In this document: positions 17,673 through 26,770 of the stretch, in pieces | Numbering within the stretch: the stretch's first letter is position 1 | Layout: each line of letters starts with the position of its first letter | Assembly: GCA_017475035.1 (NCBI GenBank) | Contig: JAFVGK010000053.1 | Coordinates: 1 to 44,265, forward strand | Direction of reading: 5' to 3' | Origin: Blautia sp. | GTDB taxonomy: Bacteria > Bacillota > Clostridia > Lachnospirales > Lachnospiraceae | Length of the DNA: 44,265 nt | Program-made: the position numbers and the translations under genes | The notes under the pieces: generated by a model | The model's input: only the letters and a program-made list of their open reading frames with translations | Database searches by the model: none | What the model was told of the DNA's origin: nothing

Positions 17673-18167
17673 ATGAGACTGTTTATAGCGGTTTGGCCGA
17701 ATGATGAGATGAAGAAAGCAATGATTTCCGTCATGCATGAGATGAAAAAGCAGGGAATTACGGGAAATTATGTTCCGATACAGAATCTTCATATGACCCT
17801 TGTTTTTCTGGGAGAGGTAAAAGAAGCGGAAAAGGTTAAGAACGTCATGGATCAGATCCCGGTGGAAAAAGCAGGACTTTCTTTTTCGGATTACGGTAAT
17901 TTTGGAGATGCCTTCTGGATCGGGATAAAGACGAATCAGAAAATGAAGAAATATGTGTCAGACCTTAAAAAAGCCCTGAAAGAACAGGGAATTCCCTGCA
18001 GTGATGAGAAGTTTTCTCCACACATTACCCTGATTCGGCAGCAGAAAGGGAAAAAGCCATCCGGGCTGGTTATTCCGGATACTTCCATGACAGTGAATAA
18101 AATAGTGCTGTTGAAATCAGAGATCAAGGATAAGAAAACAATGTATAAAGAGATCTATGCCGTTTGA
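17673..18167 (+). CDS. thpR: RNA 2',3'-cyclic phosphodiesterase ThpR (2H family)
   Basis: ThpR/LigT proteins open 2',3'-cyclic phosphates to 2'-phosphates. Both catalytic H-x-T motifs are present: HMTLVFLGE near residue 46 and HITLIRQQ near residue 126. Length (164 aa) is slightly below the usual 175-190. AAAGGAGA lies before the ATG. It is a single-gene unit, with its terminator shared with the convergent GGDEF gene. The biological substrate in bacteria is not established. Confidence 0.9.
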   Translation: MRLFIAVWPNDEMKKAMISVMHEMKKQGITGNYVPIQNLHMTLVFLGEVKEAEKVKNVMDQIPVEKAGLSFSDYGNFGDAFWIGIKTNQKMKKYVSDLKKALKEQGIPCSDEKFSPHITLIRQQKGKKPSGLVIPDTSMTVNKIVLLKSEIKDKKTMYKEIYAV

Positions 18168-18214
18168 TACTGTCGTTGTATCATTTCCTGAATCCTTTCA
18201 TTCATCGAAAAATC

Positions 18215-18254
18215 AACAGGGCAGAGTGGGGGCTTCACCTCACTCTGCCCTGTT
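18215..18254. terminator. Bidirectional terminator between thpR and the GGDEF gene
   Basis: Arms AACAGGGCAGAGTG (18215-18228) and CACTCTGCCCTGTT (18241-18254) form a perfect 14-bp stem. T residues follow on the plus side, and the minus-strand reading also ends in T-rich sequence. It lies directly between the two convergent stops. Confidence 0.9.
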
Positions 18255-18256
18255 TT

Positions 18257-19363
18257 TCATAGATCTCCGGATTTTTTCTTTTTCTTCGCTTCGTATAAAG
18301 CCATATCTGCCTGCTTCAGGTAATTCCTCATATCCTGGCTGTTTTCCACCCATCCGCCGGCGATACCATAACTGAAGCTCAGGGTAAGGATATGGCCTTC
18401 TTTTTGAAATCTTTGCATGGAAAGCCAATGATTGCAGTTGTCCAACAGCACGATGAGATCATCCTTTTTTTCCAGCGCTGAAATAATCAGAAATTCATCT
18501 CCCCCATAGCGATAGGAAGATTCTTTTCCGAAATGATTGTGAATCATTGCTCCGATTTGCTGCAGCACATAGTCTCCGACATCATGGCCATATGTATCGT
18601 TATAATGCTTGAATCCGTCGATGTCGGTCATGATGATCCACGCCGTTTTTCCATAATATCCCGGAAAATCCTCGCGCAGCGCATGTCTGTTTTTCAGACC
18701 GGTCAGGCCGTCATGCAAAGAGGTAAATTCGAGGGCTTTCATTTTCTCCGCGAGGTTATGGTTCATTCTGATAAAATCAAGCTCCTGCTGATAGCGGATC
18801 ACATAGCCGGTACTTAGAATAAGAATTAATACAACATAATTGATGAGCTGGATCTGTACGGCCTGATCATAATGATAGAGAACAAGGTAAAAAATCAGGT
18901 AAGAAAGTATTGTCTGAAAAATACCCAATAATGGCTGAAATGCGACAAATAGCACAAAACAGATCTGAACAGTATCAAATATCAACATCTGCCGGCCGGC
19001 TGTATAGTAACGAAAAGAACCGATTGCTGCCCAGATGGTCATGACCCAATAAATAACGGAAGTCATTATTCTTGCTTTATGGGCAGAGATGTCCGAATGT
19101 CGATCCGGATTTCTGGAGCTTACGGTTACGCCAATACAGATAAGCAGGCAAAACATTACACTGAAAAGGCTTGTCAGATGTGCGCCATGAGAATGAATGT
19201 TAACAAATATTGACAGGATCAGAAGGATACCCTCAACAGCGCAGATCACGATGGAAGCATTACTGATTTTCCATAAATTTGCCTGATCGATTTCATGCAT
19301 TTCCAGATCCGTCATCTCAGGATATAGCCAGGCGCGAATTCTGCCTCTAAGATTATACTTCAT
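18257..19363 (-). CDS. Membrane-bound GGDEF diguanylate cyclase
   Basis: The C-terminal GGDEF domain would make cyclic di-GMP from two GTP. It starts at LTGLKNRHAL, contains the metal site DIDGFKHYND and an intact RYGGDEFLI active site, and ends in DMALYEAKK. The N-terminal ~185 residues contain about six membrane spans of an unassigned sensor type. No RxxD inhibitory site is seen five residues before GGDEF (the sequence is GKESSY). On the minus strand GAGGTG precedes the ATG. No EAL gene or obvious partner is adjacent. Confidence 0.9.
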   Translation of the reverse strand: MKYNLRGRIRAWLYPEMTDLEMHEIDQANLWKISNASIVICAVEGILLILSIFVNIHSHGAHLTSLFSVMFCLLICIGVTVSSRNPDRHSDISAHKARIMTSVIYWVMTIWAAIGSFRYYTAGRQMLIFDTVQICFVLFVAFQPLLGIFQTILSYLIFYLVLYHYDQAVQIQLINYVVLILILSTGYVIRYQQELDFIRMNHNLAEKMKALEFTSLHDGLTGLKNRHALREDFPGYYGKTAWIIMTDIDGFKHYNDTYGHDVGDYVLQQIGAMIHNHFGKESSYRYGGDEFLIISALEKKDDLIVLLDNCNHWLSMQRFQKEGHILTLSFSYGIAGGWVENSQDMRNYLKQADMALYEAKKKKKSGDL

Positions 19364-19388
19364 AATACACCTCGCTTAATTAATAATG

Positions 19389-19685
19389 CTATTTTAACAT
19401 ATGGCATAGAAAGAAGTGTAGAATTGCCTTAGCGTATATTGCCGGCGCGGCTGTAATCTCTGATTCCATCAAGGATGCAGTAAGGATTGCCACGTAAATA
19501 AATGGATCAGTTCTCGCGTCTAAATCACTGTATGCTTCGTTGTCGTCGGTCGTGGCATAGATCAGCTCCCCGGTAAAGACAGCAAATTCATGACTTCCTG
19601 AAGGCGTAACTCCTGGCGTTGTGTAAAACGGCGGCTGCATCATAGTCTGGCCGGTGAAAAGTATGCACAGCAATAATCCTGTCAT
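19389..19685 (-). CDS. Short orphan reading frame, possibly a gene remnant
   Basis: The 98-codon frame starts with a hydrophobic stretch (MTGLLLCILFTGQ) and continues with normal-looking composition, including SHEFAVFTGELIYATTDD. I recognise no family. It is boxed in by the 19696-19756 hairpin upstream and the GGDEF start region downstream, in a 410-bp gap (19364-19773) without another gene. No convincing ribosome site is seen. It may be the end of a lost gene or a spurious frame. Confidence 0.25.
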   Translation of the reverse strand: MTGLLLCILFTGQTMMQPPFYTTPGVTPSGSHEFAVFTGELIYATTDDNEAYSDLDARTDPFIYVAILTASLMESEITAAPAIYAKAILHFFLCHMLK

Positions 19686-19695
19686 AACTTTATGT

Positions 19696-19756
19696 ACAAA
19701 AGCCTGAGACTATGGATTGTTTCGCAGAGAAAGGATCCATAGTCTCAGGCTTTTGT
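19696..19756. terminator. Perfect 22-bp hairpin, likely terminator of the SDR gene
   Basis: Positions 19696-19717 and 19735-19756 are perfect complements, ending in CTTTT on both strands. It lies directly behind the SDR stop on the minus strand. Its plus-strand right arm and flank (19745-19765) are identical over 21 bases to part of family A copy A1 (113-133), so the terminator arm and the dispersed element share a sequence source. Confidence 0.75.
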
Positions 19757-19773
19757 CGATGCAATTAAAAAAT

Positions 19774-20529
19774 TTACATAAGAACAAATCCGCCGTTCGG
19801 AGAAATAATCTGCCCGGTAAGATACGGAGCCTTCAGGATATATTCCAGTGCTCCGGCAATGTCTGAAACCTCACCGATATAGCCTTCCGGGATCGTAGCT
19901 GCCAGAGCGTGAAGTTCATCCTGGTTGACGCCGCGAAGCATATCTGTCATGATCATGCCCGGAGCAATGACGTTGGAACGAATCCCGCGGCCTGCGAATT
20001 CCAGGGCGATGGCACGGGAGAAGCCGATGATACCGGCCTTTGCCGCACAATAATCAGCCTGATTGATAACGCCTGTAAGTCCTCCGACGGAAGATGTATG
20101 AACGATGGAACACTGGTCTTCTTTGCTGCTGTGATTGACCATATATGGCAGGACAAGGTGGGTCATGTGAAGGAAACTCAGAAGGTTGGTATTGATGACA
20201 TTTTCATAAGCTTCCTGTGTAATATCAATGAAATTCGAGTTGTTGGTAATGCCTGCGTTGTTGACAAGGACATCGATCTTATCCCCAAATTCCGCGACAG
20301 CCGCTTCTACAAGATTTTTGCATTCATCTGCCTTGCTTACATCGGCTTTTACTACCAGTGCCTTTACTCCATAGGTTTCCTGAAGCTTTGCCGCGATCGC
20401 GTCGGACAGAGCTTTGGAGGAGGCGCTGCGGTAATTCACCACGACATTATAGCCAAGCTCACCGAGCTTCATGGACATAGCCTCGCCAATACCTCTGGAA
20501 CCACCGGTGATAATAGCTGTTTTACTCAT
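19774..20529 (-). CDS. SDR-family oxidoreductase (FabG-like)
   Basis: Short-chain dehydrogenases reduce or oxidise carbonyls with NAD(P)H. The cofactor motif TGGSRGIGE lies at residues 8-16, NNAG near 90, and the catalytic Ser and YxxxK appear as SSVGG...QADYCAAKAG. The 251-aa protein is most like 3-oxoacyl-ACP reductase. It is alone, not in a fatty-acid operon, so another substrate such as a sugar or sterol is possible. The frame is open to 20625, but ATG 20529 (MSKTAIITGG) with AAAGGA before it is the family-typical start. Confidence 0.88.
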   Translation of the reverse strand: MSKTAIITGGSRGIGEAMSMKLGELGYNVVVNYRSASSKALSDAIAAKLQETYGVKALVVKADVSKADECKNLVEAAVAEFGDKIDVLVNNAGITNNSNFIDITQEAYENVINTNLLSFLHMTHLVLPYMVNHSSKEDQCSIVHTSSVGGLTGVINQADYCAAKAGIIGFSRAIALEFAGRGIRSNVIAPGMIMTDMLRGVNQDELHALAATIPEGYIGEVSDIAGALEYILKAPYLTGQIISPNGGFVLM

Positions 20530-20651
20530 TTCTCGAATCCTTTCTTTTTGAAAACTATGTCTGTAAACGTGTCCCATAGCTGATTTCCAGTAAATTATCA
20601 TCGGGTAAGCGAAAAATATAAGCATTTGATATCAGAACCAGCTATATTCTC

Positions 20652-20680
20652 ATAGTAACATAGCCGAAAAAGTTTGTCCA
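20652..20680 (-). promoter_or_regulatory. Candidate promoter of the SDR gene
   Basis: On the minus strand TGGACA (20680-20675) and TACTAT (20657-20652) are 17 bp apart, about 120 bp before the SDR start. It lies in the 361-bp divergent gap 20530-20891. Confidence 0.45.
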
Positions 20681-20775
20681 GTATGAAGACTTTTTTTTTG
20701 TCGCCGGAATCACATCATAGAATCGATTTTGCAAATAATGAAATCTAATCTGCTAACTTTTCAAACCAGACTGGG

Positions 20776-20784
20776 TGCTATAAT
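20776..20784 (+). promoter_or_regulatory. Extended -10 promoter of the AraC-type regulator
   Basis: TGCTATAAT at 20776-20784 is a TGn-extended -10 box without a good -35. It lies about 100 bp before the regulator start. The rest of the divergent gap shows no clear hairpin. Confidence 0.5.
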
Positions 20785-20891
20785 GTAAGAAGGGAGTTTT
20801 TTCTCAACGGCGGGGAGATACGCGCCGGTCAGGTTTTCTGATATAATCATGCAGTTGACAAACAATCGGGTAATGTGGGGACACACACGTA

Positions 20892-21818
20892 ATGGATGAC
20901 AGAAAGCAAGTGGAATTCCGTTATTATGATATTCCAAAAGGAGATACCGTTTTTACTCTTACCGGGGAAACCTGGCATAAAGAATATGGCGAAGGTCGGG
21001 ATAAGCTCCATTTTCACAATTATTATGAAGTCGGAATGTGTTATGCGGGAGAGGGTGAAATGACCCTGGGAGAACAGGTGTTTCACTTTTTTCCCGGATG
21101 CATTTCCCTGATTCCGACTACGGAGCTTCATACAACCAATACTTTCGGCGCGAAGGCCGGATGGGAATGGATGTATTTTGATTTACACGAGATCTTAAAC
21201 GAATTATATCCGGATGATGAGCATCTGAAAGAAAATATCCGGCATTTGATAGAAAAACAGGGGAAGCTTCTGACACCGGATATGAAAATTCAGAAGATGT
21301 CGTTTTTGATTAAAAATATTTTTTCTGAGATGCAGAACCGGGAGTACATGTACAGAGATATGATCAATCACTTTTTACTGATGCTGGTGGTGGAGATCAT
21401 AAGAAAACTGCAGAATTCTGATATACCTGACAGAATCTCCCGAACGATTGATATCTTCCCTGCAATTGAATTTATCCGGCATCATTTTGATCAACCCATC
21501 AGGATCTTTGATCTTTCCCGCTACTGTGGCATGAGTGAAAGCCATTTCCGAAAGATATTCGAAAAATATATGAACATGAAACCTTTGGATTATGTGAATT
21601 TTGTTCGAATCCAGAGAGCCTGCTCCCTGCTTCGGGAAACAGATCTGAATATATCAGAGGTTTCTGACAGGATCGGTTACGAAAGCGTTTCCTCATTTAT
21701 CAGGAATTTCCGGCGGATCCTCGGATGTACGCCGCATAAATGGAAACTGGATGAGGAATATGAGAAAAACAAATTTCTGGATTACCATGTCACGGCCTTG
21801 AAAGGATGGCTTGAATAA
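20892..21818 (+). CDS. AraC-family transcriptional regulator of the beta-galactosidase locus
   Basis: The N-terminal half is a cupin-like sugar-sensing domain (KLHFHNYYEVGMCYAGEGEMTLG and FFPGCISLIPTTELHTT). The C-terminal ~100 residues are two helix-turn-helix units, beginning IEFIRHHFDQPIRIFDLSRYCGMSESHFRKIF and ending YESVSSFIRNFRRILGCTPHKW. It lies 15 bp before a GH2 gene and upstream of a sugar symporter, so it is probably the local activator responding to a galactoside. The ribosome site is weak (GGGG, 11 bases). Confidence 0.88.
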   Translation: MDDRKQVEFRYYDIPKGDTVFTLTGETWHKEYGEGRDKLHFHNYYEVGMCYAGEGEMTLGEQVFHFFPGCISLIPTTELHTTNTFGAKAGWEWMYFDLHEILNELYPDDEHLKENIRHLIEKQGKLLTPDMKIQKMSFLIKNIFSEMQNREYMYRDMINHFLLMLVVEIIRKLQNSDIPDRISRTIDIFPAIEFIRHHFDQPIRIFDLSRYCGMSESHFRKIFEKYMNMKPLDYVNFVRIQRACSLLRETDLNISEVSDRIGYESVSSFIRNFRRILGCTPHKWKLDEEYEKNKFLDYHVTALKGWLE

Positions 21819-21833
21819 AAAGGAGGAGAAGGT

Positions 21834-24800
21834 ATGATTGTACCCCATTATTTTGAAGATCTGAAGATTCTTCACGAGAATACTTTACCCTGGCGGTCAT
21901 ACTATATTCCGGCTTCCGGAAGGATGAACTGCCTTGTGGATCACAGGGAAAACTCCGATCGTTTCAGATTGCTGAATGGAGAATGGCAATTCCGTTATTA
22001 TGAGAGTATCCACGACCTGGAGGAAGCGTTCTGGGAAATGGACTATGACCCCTGTGAATATCAGAAGGTTACGGTTCCGGGGGTATGGCAGAATTACGGA
22101 TACGATTCTCACCAATATACCAACTATCGTTATCCTTTCCCTGCAGATCCCCCCTATGTTCCGGTTGACAATCCGTGTGGAGCCTATATTTGTTCCTTTG
22201 ACTACCAAAGAAATCCTGAGGCGCCCAGGTCGTACCTGAATTTTGAAGGAGTGGATTCCTGTTTTTACCTCTGGCTGAATGGCCGTTATGTAGGTTACAG
22301 CCAGATTTCCCATGCGACACATGAATTTGATATCACGGATTATGTGACGGAAGGAAATAACCGGATGGCGGTTCTGGTCCTGAAATGGTGTGACGGAAGC
22401 TATCTGGAGGATCAGGATAAATTCCGCATGAGCGGGATATTCCGTGATGTCTACATTCTGCAAAGGCCGGAAAATTTCATATTTGATTATTTTATCCGGA
22501 CAGAGCCGGGTGAAAAGGAAGCTTTTGTGGATATCAGCCTGGATTACCGGGGCGAGCCTTTGCTGGTGAACGCGGTCTTGTATGATACGGATGACCGGCT
22601 TCTTTTGCGTGAAACCTTCAAATCCGAAGCCAGGCTGACCATTCCTGATCCTGCTCTCTGGAACTGTGAGGAACCTTATCTTTATACCCTTGTTCTGGAG
22701 ACGGAGAAGGAAACCATTACAGAGCATGTAGGGATCCGCGAGGTACATATAAAAGATAACATCCTTTACGTGAACGGTTCTCAGGTGAAGCTGCGCGGTG
22801 TCAACCGTCATGAATCGGATCCGGAAACCGGTCCCGTAATCAGCCTGGAGCATATGAAACGGGATCTGGAAATGATCCGGAAGAACAATTTCAATGCCAT
22901 TCGTACCAGCCATTATCCAAATGTTCCGTTTTTCTATGAGCTTTGTGACCGCTATGGCTTTTTTGTGATCGATGAAGCGGATAATGAGAGCCATGGCCCC
23001 TGGCAGCTTTATTACGACAATGATACAGATCAGGAGAGAGCTTCCCGCTGGAATGAGATGATTTCCGACAATCCCGCCTTTACGGAAGCGACTCTGGATC
23101 GGACGAAAAGCCTGGTTATAAGGGATAAAAACAGGCCCTGTATCCTGATCTGGTCCATGGGAAATGAATGCGGCTATGGATGTACCTTTGAGGAATCGCT
23201 GAAATGGACGAAAGGCTATGATCCCGGGCGCCTGACTCATTATGAGAGCGCTTATTATAAAGGAAGAAAAAGGAAATATGATTATTCAGATATAGATGTT
23301 TACAGCCGGATGTATCCGCAGTTTTCGGAGGTTCTGGATTATGTAAACTCGAACCCCGATAAACCGTTTCTTATGTGTGAATATTGTCATTCCATGGGCA
23401 ACGGGCCGGGCGATTTTGAAGATTATTTTGAGCTGATCGAGAAATATGACTGTATCTGTGGGGCCTTTGTGTGGGAATGGTGCGATCACGCCATTTATAT
23501 AGGAACGGCAGCCAACGGTAAGAAAATGTATTTTTACGGAGGTGATCATGGGGAGCTTCTGCATGACGGGAACTTCTGTATGGATGGGCTGGTTTATCCT
23601 GACCGGACGCCTCATACCGGCCTGCTGGAATTTAAAAACGTTCACCGTCCTGCCAGAGTGGCGGCTTATGATCAGGAAAAAGGAATTCTTACCCTGCGGA
23701 ATGAACTGAATTTCAGAAATCTGCTGGATGTGGCGGATATTTCCTGGTCAGTATCCTGTGATGGCAGGATCATAGACGGAGGAAAACTGGAATATCCAAC
23801 GGACATGGTCGTAAAGCCCCATATGACAGCGGATTTCCTGCTGAAACCTGCCTTTCCTGAACATGGCAGATGCTTCCTCAGAATGATATATACGGCGAAA
23901 GAAAACAGTGTGCTTACAGAGAAGGGCTGGGAGCTTGGCTTTGATGAAATCCTGCTGAAAAACAAAGACAGCCGTAATCAAAGCGTTGCTGCCTGGATGC
24001 AGGGAATAAAAGAAGGCCTAACATTCCCCCTTGGGAAAATGCAGGCAGCTAAGAACAGATCATCCCTTCAGGTAAGGGAAGAGGAAAAGTACCTGGTGAT
24101 TACCGGAAGAGGCTTTCGATACACCTTCCACCGGTTCCGGGGCTTGTTTTCCGACATGTCCCTCGGCAACATGGAATTTCTGGCAAAGCCCATGGATATC
24201 ACGATCTGGAGAGCGCCGACAGATAATGATATCCGGATCAGAGAAAAGTGGCAGAAAGCTTTTTATGACCATACCATTACCAGAGCCTATCAGACAGAGT
24301 ATCAGAATACAGGAAACCGTATACAGATCCATTGCCTGATGTCCTTATCAGCACCTTCTGTTCAGCGGATCATTGACATGGATGTGATCTGGATGATTGA
24401 AGAATCCGGATGCATCTCCGTGCGCATACAGGCAAAGAGAAACACAGAATTTCCTGAGCTTCCGAGATTCGGATTGCGGCTGTATCTTCCGGAATCGATG
24501 GAGCAGGTATCTTATTATGGTTTAGGGCCTGCAGAAAGCTATCCTGATAAGAGAAGATCAGCTTATCATGGTCTGTTTGACACTACGGTTGGGGAATTGC
24601 ATGAGGATTATCTGTGGCCTCAGGAAAACGGAAGCCATGATGACTGTGATTATGTCATTCTTTCCGATAAGAAGAGACGTATCACGGCTTTTTCGGAAAC
24701 AGGATTCTCCTTTAATGCATCCTGTTATACACCGGAAGAACTGACGCAAAAAAAGCATAATTATGAGCTTGTTCCAAGCGGCTATACAGTACTGCATCTT

Positions 24801-24920
24801 GATTACAGGCAGGATGGGATCGGTTCCAACAGCTGTGGTCCGAGACCGAAGGAAAAATACAGATTTGATGAAGAGGAATTTACTTTTGCAATCTCAATTA
24901 AACTGCAGGCTGAAGAATGA
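21834..24920 (+). CDS. lacZ: GH2 beta-galactosidase, LacZ type
   Basis: The enzyme hydrolyses terminal beta-galactosides in the cytoplasm. The domain order is the jelly-roll sugar-binding domain (VPGVWQNYGYD, WLNGRYVGYS), Ig-like domain, TIM barrel and C-terminal beta-gal small-chain domain (IWRAPTDNDI, YGLGPAESYPDKR). The acid/base is E445 in WSMGNECGYG and the nucleophile E516 in CEYCHSMGNG. Length (1028 aa) matches LacZ. There is no signal peptide. AGGAGGAGAAGG lies before the ATG. It forms an operon with the AraC regulator and the GPH symporter. Natural substrates may be plant or host galacto-oligosaccharides rather than lactose. Confidence 0.95.
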   Translation: MIVPHYFEDLKILHENTLPWRSYYIPASGRMNCLVDHRENSDRFRLLNGEWQFRYYESIHDLEEAFWEMDYDPCEYQKVTVPGVWQNYGYDSHQYTNYRYPFPADPPYVPVDNPCGAYICSFDYQRNPEAPRSYLNFEGVDSCFYLWLNGRYVGYSQISHATHEFDITDYVTEGNNRMAVLVLKWCDGSYLEDQDKFRMSGIFRDVYILQRPENFIFDYFIRTEPGEKEAFVDISLDYRGEPLLVNAVLYDTDDRLLLRETFKSEARLTIPDPALWNCEEPYLYTLVLETEKETITEHVGIREVHIKDNILYVNGSQVKLRGVNRHESDPETGPVISLEHMKRDLEMIRKNNFNAIRTSHYPNVPFFYELCDRYGFFVIDEADNESHGPWQLYYDNDTDQERASRWNEMISDNPAFTEATLDRTKSLVIRDKNRPCILIWSMGNECGYGCTFEESLKWTKGYDPGRLTHYESAYYKGRKRKYDYSDIDVYSRMYPQFSEVLDYVNSNPDKPFLMCEYCHSMGNGPGDFEDYFELIEKYDCICGAFVWEWCDHAIYIGTAANGKKMYFYGGDHGELLHDGNFCMDGLVYPDRTPHTGLLEFKNVHRPARVAAYDQEKGILTLRNELNFRNLLDVADISWSVSCDGRIIDGGKLEYPTDMVVKPHMTADFLLKPAFPEHGRCFLRMIYTAKENSVLTEKGWELGFDEILLKNKDSRNQSVAAWMQGIKEGLTFPLGKMQAAKNRSSLQVREEEKYLVITGRGFRYTFHRFRGLFSDMSLGNMEFLAKPMDITIWRAPTDNDIRIREKWQKAFYDHTITRAYQTEYQNTGNRIQIHCLMSLSAPSVQRIIDMDVIWMIEESGCISVRIQAKRNTEFPELPRFGLRLYLPESMEQVSYYGLGPAESYPDKRRSAYHGLFDTTVGELHEDYLWPQENGSHDDCDYVILSDKKRRITAFSETGFSFNASCYTPEELTQKKHNYELVPSGYTVLHLDYRQDGIGSNSCGPRPKEKYRFDEEEFTFAISIKLQAEE

Positions 24921-25015
24921 CGCGCGCAGGAATGCGAGAGATGATCAGATTTCCCTTTCGGGCTGCCGAACCTGTGTGCGGAGCCGGAATCAGGGTAAGC
25001 AGGAAGGAGATAAAT

Positions 25016-26398
25016 ATGGAAGAAAAAACATATCTGAAATGGTATAATAAAGTGGGATATGGTTCGGGCGACATCGCAGGCAATGTTGTTTATGCGCTGT
25101 TATCCGCGTTTGTCATGATTTTCCTTACGGATACCGTAGGGATGAACGCAGGTGTTGTTGGTACTCTGATTGCGGTATCAAAATTGTTTGACGGGGTCAG
25201 TGATATCTTTTTCGGCTCTCTGATTGATAAAACCCATAGCAGGATGGGAAAAGCACGGCCATGGATGTTATATGGATATTTTGGATGTGCGGTCTGCCTT
25301 GTCGCCATTTTCTGTATCCCTGCGGATATCAGTTCATTCGCACAGTATGCATGGTTTTTCATTGCTTATACGGTGCTCAACGCAGGCTTTTATACCGCAA
25401 ATAACATTGCGTATTCCGCTTTAACGGCTCTGATCACAAAGAATAATCATGAGCGTGTACAGATGGGATCCATCCGTTTTATGTTCGCTTTTGGAACCAG
25501 CATGCTGATTCAGACGATCACGGTTGGCCTGGTTGCCTATTTTGGAGGAGGCGCGGCTGCCTGGAGGACTGTCGCGATTATCTATGCGATTGCAGGTGTG
25601 ATCTCGAATACTATTTCGGTCATGTCTGTACGGGAGCTTTCACCTGAAGAACTTGACGACGAAGAGATGGCGAAATCATCGGAAGGACAGGAAGAGAAGT
25701 ATAATCTGATTGACGCATTTAAACTGCTGGCTCACAACAGGTATTTTCTGATGATCTGCGGTTCTTACCTGTTAATGCAGATTTATTCCGCTACTTTGAA
25801 TATGGGCATTTATTTCATGACCTATGTGCTGAAAAACGCAAATCTGCTTGGAGTGTTTTCCTGGGCGATCAATATCCCCATGATTGTCGGTCTTTTGTTT
25901 ACTCCAACACTTGTCGCAAGGTTCCATGGGATGTATAAGCTTAATATTTATGGTTATACTCTCGGCACTCTCGGGAGGCTTGGCGTTGTGATAGCGGGAT
26001 ATCTGGGAAGTGTGCCGCTGATGCTGGCGTGCACTGCAGCTGCGGCTCTTGGAATGAGTCCCCTTCAGGGAGATATGAACGCTCTGATCGCAACGACCTC
26101 AGAATACACCTATCTGACCACCGGAAAACGTGTAGATGGCACAATGTATTCCTGCACTTCTTTTGGTACAAAGGTTGGCGGCGGCCTTGGTACGGCTATT
26201 GCCGGTTGGCTGCTGGCTCTGAGCGGATACGTCGGAGGAGCTGCAGAACAGACGGCGTCCTGCATGAACATGCTCCATATCATGTATCTGTGGCTTCCGA
26301 TGATTTTTAATCTTCTGATCACGATTGTACTGACCAGGCTCAATGTAGAAAAAGAGAATGAGAGACTTCGGGCACAGATGAAGCATTCCCAGGAGTAA
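25016..26398 (+). CDS. GPH-family glycoside:cation symporter
   Basis: Glycoside-pentoside-hexuronide transporters (MelB type) import sugars with H+ or Na+. The 460-aa protein has about twelve hydrophobic segments. It starts with the typical KWYNKVGYGSGDIAGN and contains the loop DKTHSRMGKARPW between the second and third spans, a family hallmark. The reading frame opens at 24917, but ATG 25016 with AAGGAG seven bases upstream gives the family-typical start. Its place behind the GH2 gene suggests uptake of a galactoside. A terminator follows. Confidence 0.92.
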   Translation: MEEKTYLKWYNKVGYGSGDIAGNVVYALLSAFVMIFLTDTVGMNAGVVGTLIAVSKLFDGVSDIFFGSLIDKTHSRMGKARPWMLYGYFGCAVCLVAIFCIPADISSFAQYAWFFIAYTVLNAGFYTANNIAYSALTALITKNNHERVQMGSIRFMFAFGTSMLIQTITVGLVAYFGGGAAAWRTVAIIYAIAGVISNTISVMSVRELSPEELDDEEMAKSSEGQEEKYNLIDAFKLLAHNRYFLMICGSYLLMQIYSATLNMGIYFMTYVLKNANLLGVFSWAINIPMIVGLLFTPTLVARFHGMYKLNIYGYTLGTLGRLGVVIAGYLGSVPLMLACTAAAALGMSPLQGDMNALIATTSEYTYLTTGKRVDGTMYSCTSFGTKVGGGLGTAIAGWLLALSGYVGGAAEQTASCMNMLHIMYLWLPMIFNLLITIVLTRLNVEKENERLRAQMKHSQE

Positions 26399-26434
26399 GA
26401 AGCTGTGTAAAAACAATCTGAGATATCATTTGAT

Positions 26435-26470
26435 AAAAAGACAGGGATTTAATAAGATCCCTGTCTTTTT
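26435..26470 (+). terminator. Terminator of the lacZ-symporter operon
   Basis: The stem AAAAAGACAGGGAT (26435-26448) with ATCCCTGTCTTTTT (26457-26470) is perfect over 14 bp and ends in a T run. Confidence 0.93.
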
Positions 26471-26520
26471 GCGTTATGGCAGGGGCGTCCAAAGGAAAAT
26501 GCAGCCTGTCGTAAAATGAC

Positions 26521-26597
26521 AAGAAAACTTTGCAAAAATGTATTGACAAGTGTACTTGGCATGTGTATAATAAAACTATGCAAAGAAAACTTGGCAT
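26521..26597 (+). promoter_or_regulatory. Candidate operator repeats flanking the promoter
   Basis: AAGAAAACTT(T/G)GCA occurs at 26521-26534 and 26583-26596, on either side of the promoter. Two more ACTTGGCAT/ACTATGCAA cores lie at 26554 and 26575. The adjacent XRE regulator is the obvious candidate binder (inference). Confidence 0.45.
26543..26571 (+). promoter_or_regulatory. Consensus sigma-A promoter of the small membrane protein/XRE pair
   Basis: TTGACA (26543-26548) and TATAAT (26566-26571) are perfect consensus with 17 bp spacing. The 372-bp gap 26399-26770 contains, besides this, the upstream terminator and repeat B3. Confidence 0.85.
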
Positions 26598-26650
26598 ACA
26601 AAAACTATAATGGAAGCTGTGCTGCACAAATGATAAGCATGACAGTATGA

Positions 26651-26750
26651 ACAGGGAATTGGTTTTCCTGCTGCGGCAGCCCAACTGCCGAAGCGAAAAA
26701 TCGTCATCCAAAGACGTTGCGTCAACGTACAAAACTGCGTTTATGGAGGA
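26651..26750 (+). repeat. Family B hairpin element, copy B3
   Basis: The first hairpin pairs 26661-26679 with 26685-26702 (CTGCCGAAGCGAAAAATC). The second is ACGTTG-CGT-CAACGT (26714-26728), where both sides differ from copy B1 (ACATTG, CAATGT) by a compensating A-T to G-C exchange. The tail AACTGCGTTTATGGAGGA leads to the next gene 20 bp later. Confidence 0.8.
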
Positions 26751-26770
26751 AGAATGGAGGAAGTATTACG

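Noticed and set aside
24917-25015. Upstream extension of the GPH symporter overlapping the lacZ stop
   Set aside because: The extension is not homologous-looking and the AAGGAG before ATG 25016 gives the family N-terminus.
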